Positions 5,902 to 8,928 of a DNA stretch of 8,928 bases are shown piece by piece. The notes beneath the pieces are model-generated. The model was not told the DNA's origin, made no database searches, and worked only from the letters and a program-made list of their open reading frames with translations. Positions within the stretch are counted from its first letter, which is position 1; each line of letters starts with the position of its first letter. Source of the stretch: Bacilli bacterium. GTDB taxonomy: Bacteria; Bacillota_I; Bacilli_A; RF39; UBA660. A program made the position numbers and the translations under genes. The DNA lies in the NCBI GenBank assembly GCA_024698845.1, contig JAILQR010000113.1, positions 1 to 8,928 of the forward strand. Reading direction: 5' to 3'.

Positions 5902-7467
5902 ATGAATAAGTATTTAAAGATGTTTTCTTTGGCAGCATTTTCATTTTTATCATGCCAAGCAATAGCTCGTGCTTCTTACCTTGGGACTATGACAGGTGAT
6001 GATGTTAACTTTAGAAATAAACCATCTACATCTAATAGTTCAGTAATAGGAAAATTAAAAAAAGAAACTACTGTTGAAGTAGTATCTTTAGATAAACTAT
6101 CAGGATCTGGTTGTTCATCTGGTTGGTACAATATTAACTATGATGGAAAAACAGGATATGTATGTTCTTCATATGTATTTATTCCAGGATATGATGTTTA
6201 TGGTAGACCTTGGACTACACCTAAAAAAGCTATTGTAGGTGGTGCTAAATTTATTGGTCAATCATATATTCATAATAAACAATATACATCATATTTTAAA
6301 AAATTTAATGTTGTTGGTAATAGTTTATATACCCATCAATATATGGGTAATGTTAGAGCACCATGGAGTGAGGCTAAAACTAGTTATAATGCTTATAATA
6401 AAGCTGGTATTATAAATAGTGCTTTAGTATTTAGTATTCCTATATATGAAAATATGGCAGATACTTATGCACTTCCAGGATCTTCTTTTGATAGTACAGG
6501 AATAGATGTAGTTGAAGATTCTGTGTATGAAATGTATCTAGATTCTCAAGGTTTCCCAGAAAGCTATAAAAGAAGATTAAGATATATTCATAAGCAACAT
6601 CCAAATTGGGTATTTGAAGGAGTTAAAACTAACCTTAATTTTGCTGATGTAATTGAAAATGAATATGATATCTGCGTAATAGATGGAAATACTACTCTAT
6701 ATAGAAATGATGTTAATTATTCAACTGAAAAAGGGTGGTATACAGTTAATAGAGCAACAGTTGCTTATTTCCTAGACCCAAGAAATTTTATCTTTAATCA
6801 AGAAAGAATATTACAATTTGAAAAACTATATTATAATGAACTTTATTCTGAAGCTACAGTACAAGCAGTACTTAATGGTACATTTATGAGTGGTACTTCT
6901 GCTTTAGATAAACAAACATATGCTTCTATCTTTGTTGAAGCAGGTAGAGTAAATAATGTAAATCCAGTATATCTTGCATCACTATCTAAACAAGAACTTG
7001 GAACTAATGGTTCTCAAGCATCTTCTGGTGCAGAATTCACTTATAATGGTAAAGCATATAAGGGTGTATATAACTTCTATAATATAGGAGCTTATGCATC
7101 AGAAGCATCACCAGTTCTAGCTGGATTAGTATGGGGTGCTCGTGGATATGATTCATCAGTTCCAGTACAAACTACTGATGAAAATCAAGGTAATACAAGT
7201 TCTCAAGTAAATCAAAATACACCATCACCACAAGCAACAGCTACACCTGTAGTAGCTACTACATCTAATGTTAAAAAAGGTGATACTAACGGTGATGGTT
7301 CTATAGATCCGGTTGATTTGCTTCGTGTTAAGCAGCATTTATTAGGCAAGATAAAATTAACTGGAAATGATTTAACCGGTGCAGATACTAATAATGATGG
7401 TTCTGTTGACCCAGTTGATTTATTAAGAATAAAGCAACATTTACTTGGGAAAATCAATTTAAATTAA
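5902..7467 (+). CDS. Secreted SH3b/glucosaminidase autolysin with permuted catalytic domain and type I dockerin
   Basis: Predicted to cut peptidoglycan glycan strands as an N-acetylglucosaminidase of the LytD/GH73 type. The 521 residues contain, in order: a signal peptide (1-25); a bacterial SH3 wall-binding domain (26-93, with GDDVNFRNKPS and GKTGYVCSSYV); a block at 99-185 (YGRPWTTPKKAIVGGAKFIG, THQYMGN, FSIPIYENM); a block at 205-417 (GFPESYKRRL, HPNWVFEG, FLDPRNFIF, QELGTNGS with likely catalytic E365, YNFYNIGAY); a Pro/Thr/Ser/Gln linker (418-456); and a dockerin (458-520). In relatives the YGRPW block follows the FNIGAY block, so the order here is reversed, as in a circular permutation. 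The dockerin has two near-identical Ca-binding loops, DTNGDGSIDPVD and DTNNDGSVDPVD. TAAGGAGG lies 9 bases before the ATG. The next gene starts 16 bases on, so the two are co-transcribed. Confidence 0.92.
   Translation: MNKYLKMFSLAAFSFLSCQAIARASYLGTMTGDDVNFRNKPSTSNSSVIGKLKKETTVEVVSLDKLSGSGCSSGWYNINYDGKTGYVCSSYVFIPGYDVYGRPWTTPKKAIVGGAKFIGQSYIHNKQYTSYFKKFNVVGNSLYTHQYMGNVRAPWSEAKTSYNAYNKAGIINSALVFSIPIYENMADTYALPGSSFDSTGIDVVEDSVYEMYLDSQGFPESYKRRLRYIHKQHPNWVFEGVKTNLNFADVIENEYDICVIDGNTTLYRNDVNYSTEKGWYTVNRATVAYFLDPRNFIFNQERILQFEKLYYNELYSEATVQAVLNGTFMSGTSALDKQTYASIFVEAGRVNNVNPVYLASLSKQELGTNGSQASSGAEFTYNGKAYKGVYNFYNIGAYASEASPVLAGLVWGARGYDSSVPVQTTDENQGNTSSQVNQNTPSPQATATPVVATTSNVKKGDTNGDGSIDPVDLLRVKQHLLGKIKLTGNDLTGADTNNDGSVDPVDLLRIKQHLLGKINLN
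7279..7464 (+). other. Type I dockerin domain: two symmetric calcium-binding repeats
   Basis: Residues 460-521 of the autolysin form two F-hand-like repeats starting 102 bases (34 codons) apart. The calcium ligands sit at positions 1, 3, 5, 9 and 12 of each loop (D461, N463, D465, D469, D472; D495, N497, D499, D503, D506). Each loop is followed by DLLR-(V/I)-KQHLLGKI. Residues at the classical recognition positions 10/11, 17/18 and 22 are identical in both repeats (PV, KQ, G). This is the symmetry associated with dual-mode cohesin binding in type I dockerins. Confidence 0.93.
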
Positions 7468-7483
7468 AGAGGGTGAGTTTTTT

Positions 7484-8908
7484 ATGAAAAAAACATTTAG
7501 TTTGATGATACTAGCCATTGGTTTCTTTGCCTCTATCACAAATGTTTTAGCAGCTCCGTCTGCTACTATTTCAGTCTCTAAATCTCAAATAGAAGTAGGA
7601 CAAAGTGTAACAGCTACTATTACTGCAAAAAATGTGGCAACATGGCAAATATATAGTTTTAATGGTACAGGAAATACAAATGGTTGCGAGTATAAAAGTG
7701 AAAAAGTTGGTTATGACGAAAACGCAAACAATGTAACTAAAACTTTCAAAATAACTTGTACGGCTAACTCTACTGGTACTATAAAGTTTAGTTATAGCGC
7801 TTTTTTTGCTGATAACACATATAGTAAAATAACGCCGTCAGATAAAGCTTACGTAACTGTAGTTCCTGCTAGACCTAAATCTACTAATAACTTTTTAAGC
7901 GCTTTAGGAGTTGAAGGAGCTTTAATTACTCCTGATTTTGATAAAGATACTTTAGAATATACAGTTACTGTTGAAGCTGGTACAGAAAAAGTTATTATTA
8001 ATGCTGAAAAAGCTGATGCTAAAGCAAGTATTTCAGGTGCTGGTGAACAAGCTGTAGTTGAAGGTGAAAATAAATTCCCAATTGTTGTAACAGCAGAAAA
8101 TGGCTCTCAAAGAACGTATACTTTAACTGTTATAGTTAAAGAATTTGATCCTATATATGTTAAAGTTGATGGAACTAAATATACTTTAGTTAGAAAACTT
8201 GAAGAATTAAAGAAACCTGAAAATTATGTTGAATCAACTGTAACAATAGATGATAATGTTATTCCTGCACTTGTAAATGAAAAAGCCGTTAAAACTTTAG
8301 TTGGTTTAAAAGATGAAGCTGGAAATATATATTTGTTTGAATATAAAGATGGTAAATATGAAAGATATATTGAATTTACATTTAAATCTTTATCTTTAAA
8401 TATTATTAAAATGGATAAAAAACTTATTCCTAAATATTACAAGGAATACGAAGTTAAATTATTTGATGATACTATTACTGCTTATAAATTAAGTAAAAAT
8501 AGTAGATATGCAATTGTATATGCTGTAAACCTTGAAACTGGAGATAAAGAATTATATCAAATAGATTTAATTGGAAAAACAGCTCAAGAGTATAATGAAG
8601 AGTTAATGGATAAGTTAACAGATACAGAAAAGCAAAACAAGAAAATGATGCTTATTATTTCTGGTATTTTTGGTGGAGTAATGTTAATCGAATTATTTGC
8701 TTTAGTATTATCTCGTAAAAAGAAAAATAAAATTCTTGATAAGATTAAAGAAAATGAAATGAATAAAGTTAGAAAAGAAGCTATCAAAGATGCAAAAAAA
8801 GATACTTTAGAAGAAAATGAAAATAAAATAGTGGAAAAAGAAACTCCTATTAAAGAAGAATCTTTAAAAGAGGAAAAAGTAAGTAAAGTAAAGAAATCAA
8901 AGAAATAA
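7484..8908 (+). CDS. Surface protein with Ig-like and cadherin-like beta-sandwich domains and a C-terminal membrane anchor
   Basis: The 474-residue product is probably displayed on the cell surface as a type I membrane protein. A signal peptide ends near VLAA (residue 24). Residues 25-128 form a beta-sandwich of Ig/BIG or cohesin style, opening SATISVSKSQIEVGQ, with C68 and C92 able to form a disulfide. Residues 134-220 match the cadherin-like beta-sandwich family (FLSALGVEGALITPDFDKDT, LEYTVTV, ENGSQRTYTLTV). Residues 221-370 are an unrecognised extracytoplasmic region. A membrane helix spans about 388-409, followed by RKKKNK and a 60-residue Lys/Glu-rich cytoplasmic tail ending KKSKK. GAGGGTGA (7469-7476) lies 7 bases before the ATG, 16 bases after the autolysin gene. 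The operon suggests it helps hold or control the autolysin. The first domain lacks clear cohesin motifs, so docking is a hypothesis. Confidence 0.88.
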   Translation: MKKTFSLMILAIGFFASITNVLAAPSATISVSKSQIEVGQSVTATITAKNVATWQIYSFNGTGNTNGCEYKSEKVGYDENANNVTKTFKITCTANSTGTIKFSYSAFFADNTYSKITPSDKAYVTVVPARPKSTNNFLSALGVEGALITPDFDKDTLEYTVTVEAGTEKVIINAEKADAKASISGAGEQAVVEGENKFPIVVTAENGSQRTYTLTVIVKEFDPIYVKVDGTKYTLVRKLEELKKPENYVESTVTIDDNVIPALVNEKAVKTLVGLKDEAGNIYLFEYKDGKYERYIEFTFKSLSLNIIKMDKKLIPKYYKEYEVKLFDDTITAYKLSKNSRYAIVYAVNLETGDKELYQIDLIGKTAQEYNEELMDKLTDTEKQNKKMMLIISGIFGGVMLIELFALVLSRKKKNKILDKIKENEMNKVRKEAIKDAKKDTLEENENKIVEKETPIKEESLKEEKVSKVKKSKK

Positions 8909-8923
8909 TTTGATTTCTTTTTT
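8890..8923 (+). terminator. Terminator of the autolysin operon, overlapping the gene end
   Basis: Twelve bases at 8890-8901 pair perfectly with 8909-8920 around loop GAAATAA, followed by T's to 8923 (a run of six T, 8918-8923, overlapping the stem end). The stop codon (8906-8908) lies in the loop, and the last four sense codons (KSKK) form the 5' arm and part of the loop. The core TCAAAGAAATAATTTGA is identical to that of the terminator at 3895-3931. Confidence 0.88.
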
Positions 8924-8928
8924 GTTTA

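Noticed and set aside
7212..7457. Minus-strand open frame opposite the dockerin
   Set aside because: Its internal repeat (NKCCxxxxKSTGS) is only the reverse reading of the two dockerin repeats.
8584..8787. Minus-strand open frame opposite the membrane helix and tail of the last gene
   Set aside because: A shadow of the Lys-rich coding sequence with no start signal.

Overview
The window is strongly AT-rich and uses the standard code: UGA is a real stop at 3148-3150, where the next gene begins just downstream in another frame. It reads like a walled, low-GC Gram-positive bacterium. My guess is an uncultured gut Bacilli/Erysipelotrichia/RF39-like lineage, inferred from protein style and composition rather than from any rRNA. 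Nearly every gene concerns the cell envelope.

Left edge (1-481). The window opens inside the 5' part of a minus-strand gene for a small membrane-anchored or exported protein. It has a perfect TTGACA-17-TATAAT promoter and a good ribosome binding site. Upstream of it lies a minus-strand tRNA-Gly(GCC) gene with encoded CCA, its own promoter and a Rho-independent terminator. The tRNA promoter sits back to back with the promoter of the next operon.

Plus-strand operon (482-3914). It holds an LtaS-type lipoteichoic-acid synthase whose nucleophile position is Ser instead of Thr, a coupled single-pass membrane protein of unknown function, and a membrane-anchored protein ending in a histone-H1-like Lys/Thr/Ala tail. 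The operon ends at a bidirectional terminator that includes the last codons and stop codon of its final gene.

Minus-strand gene (3930-5741). This is an LCP (LytR-CpsA-Psr) family protein, expected to attach anionic glycopolymers to peptidoglycan. It has three N-terminal membrane helices, an extra extracytoplasmic domain before LCP, and a C-terminal PASTA-like domain. Its promoter diverges from that of the last operon.

Plus-strand operon (5902-8908). The first gene encodes a secreted SH3b/glucosaminidase autolysin that ends in a type I dockerin. Its glucosaminidase appears circularly permuted: the normally C-terminal lobe precedes the catalytic lobe. Sixteen bases downstream lies a gene for a surface protein with an Ig-like domain, a cadherin-like beta-sandwich domain, one membrane helix and a charged cytoplasmic tail. 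The operon ends at a terminator with the same 17-base core as the one near 3900.

Together the genes suggest a wall-maintenance neighbourhood: LTA synthesis, wall-polymer attachment and peptidoglycan cleavage. The most novel proposal is that the permuted, dockerin-bearing autolysin docks onto a membrane-anchored partner, possibly the product of the next gene. No mobile element, CRISPR array or phage gene was seen.
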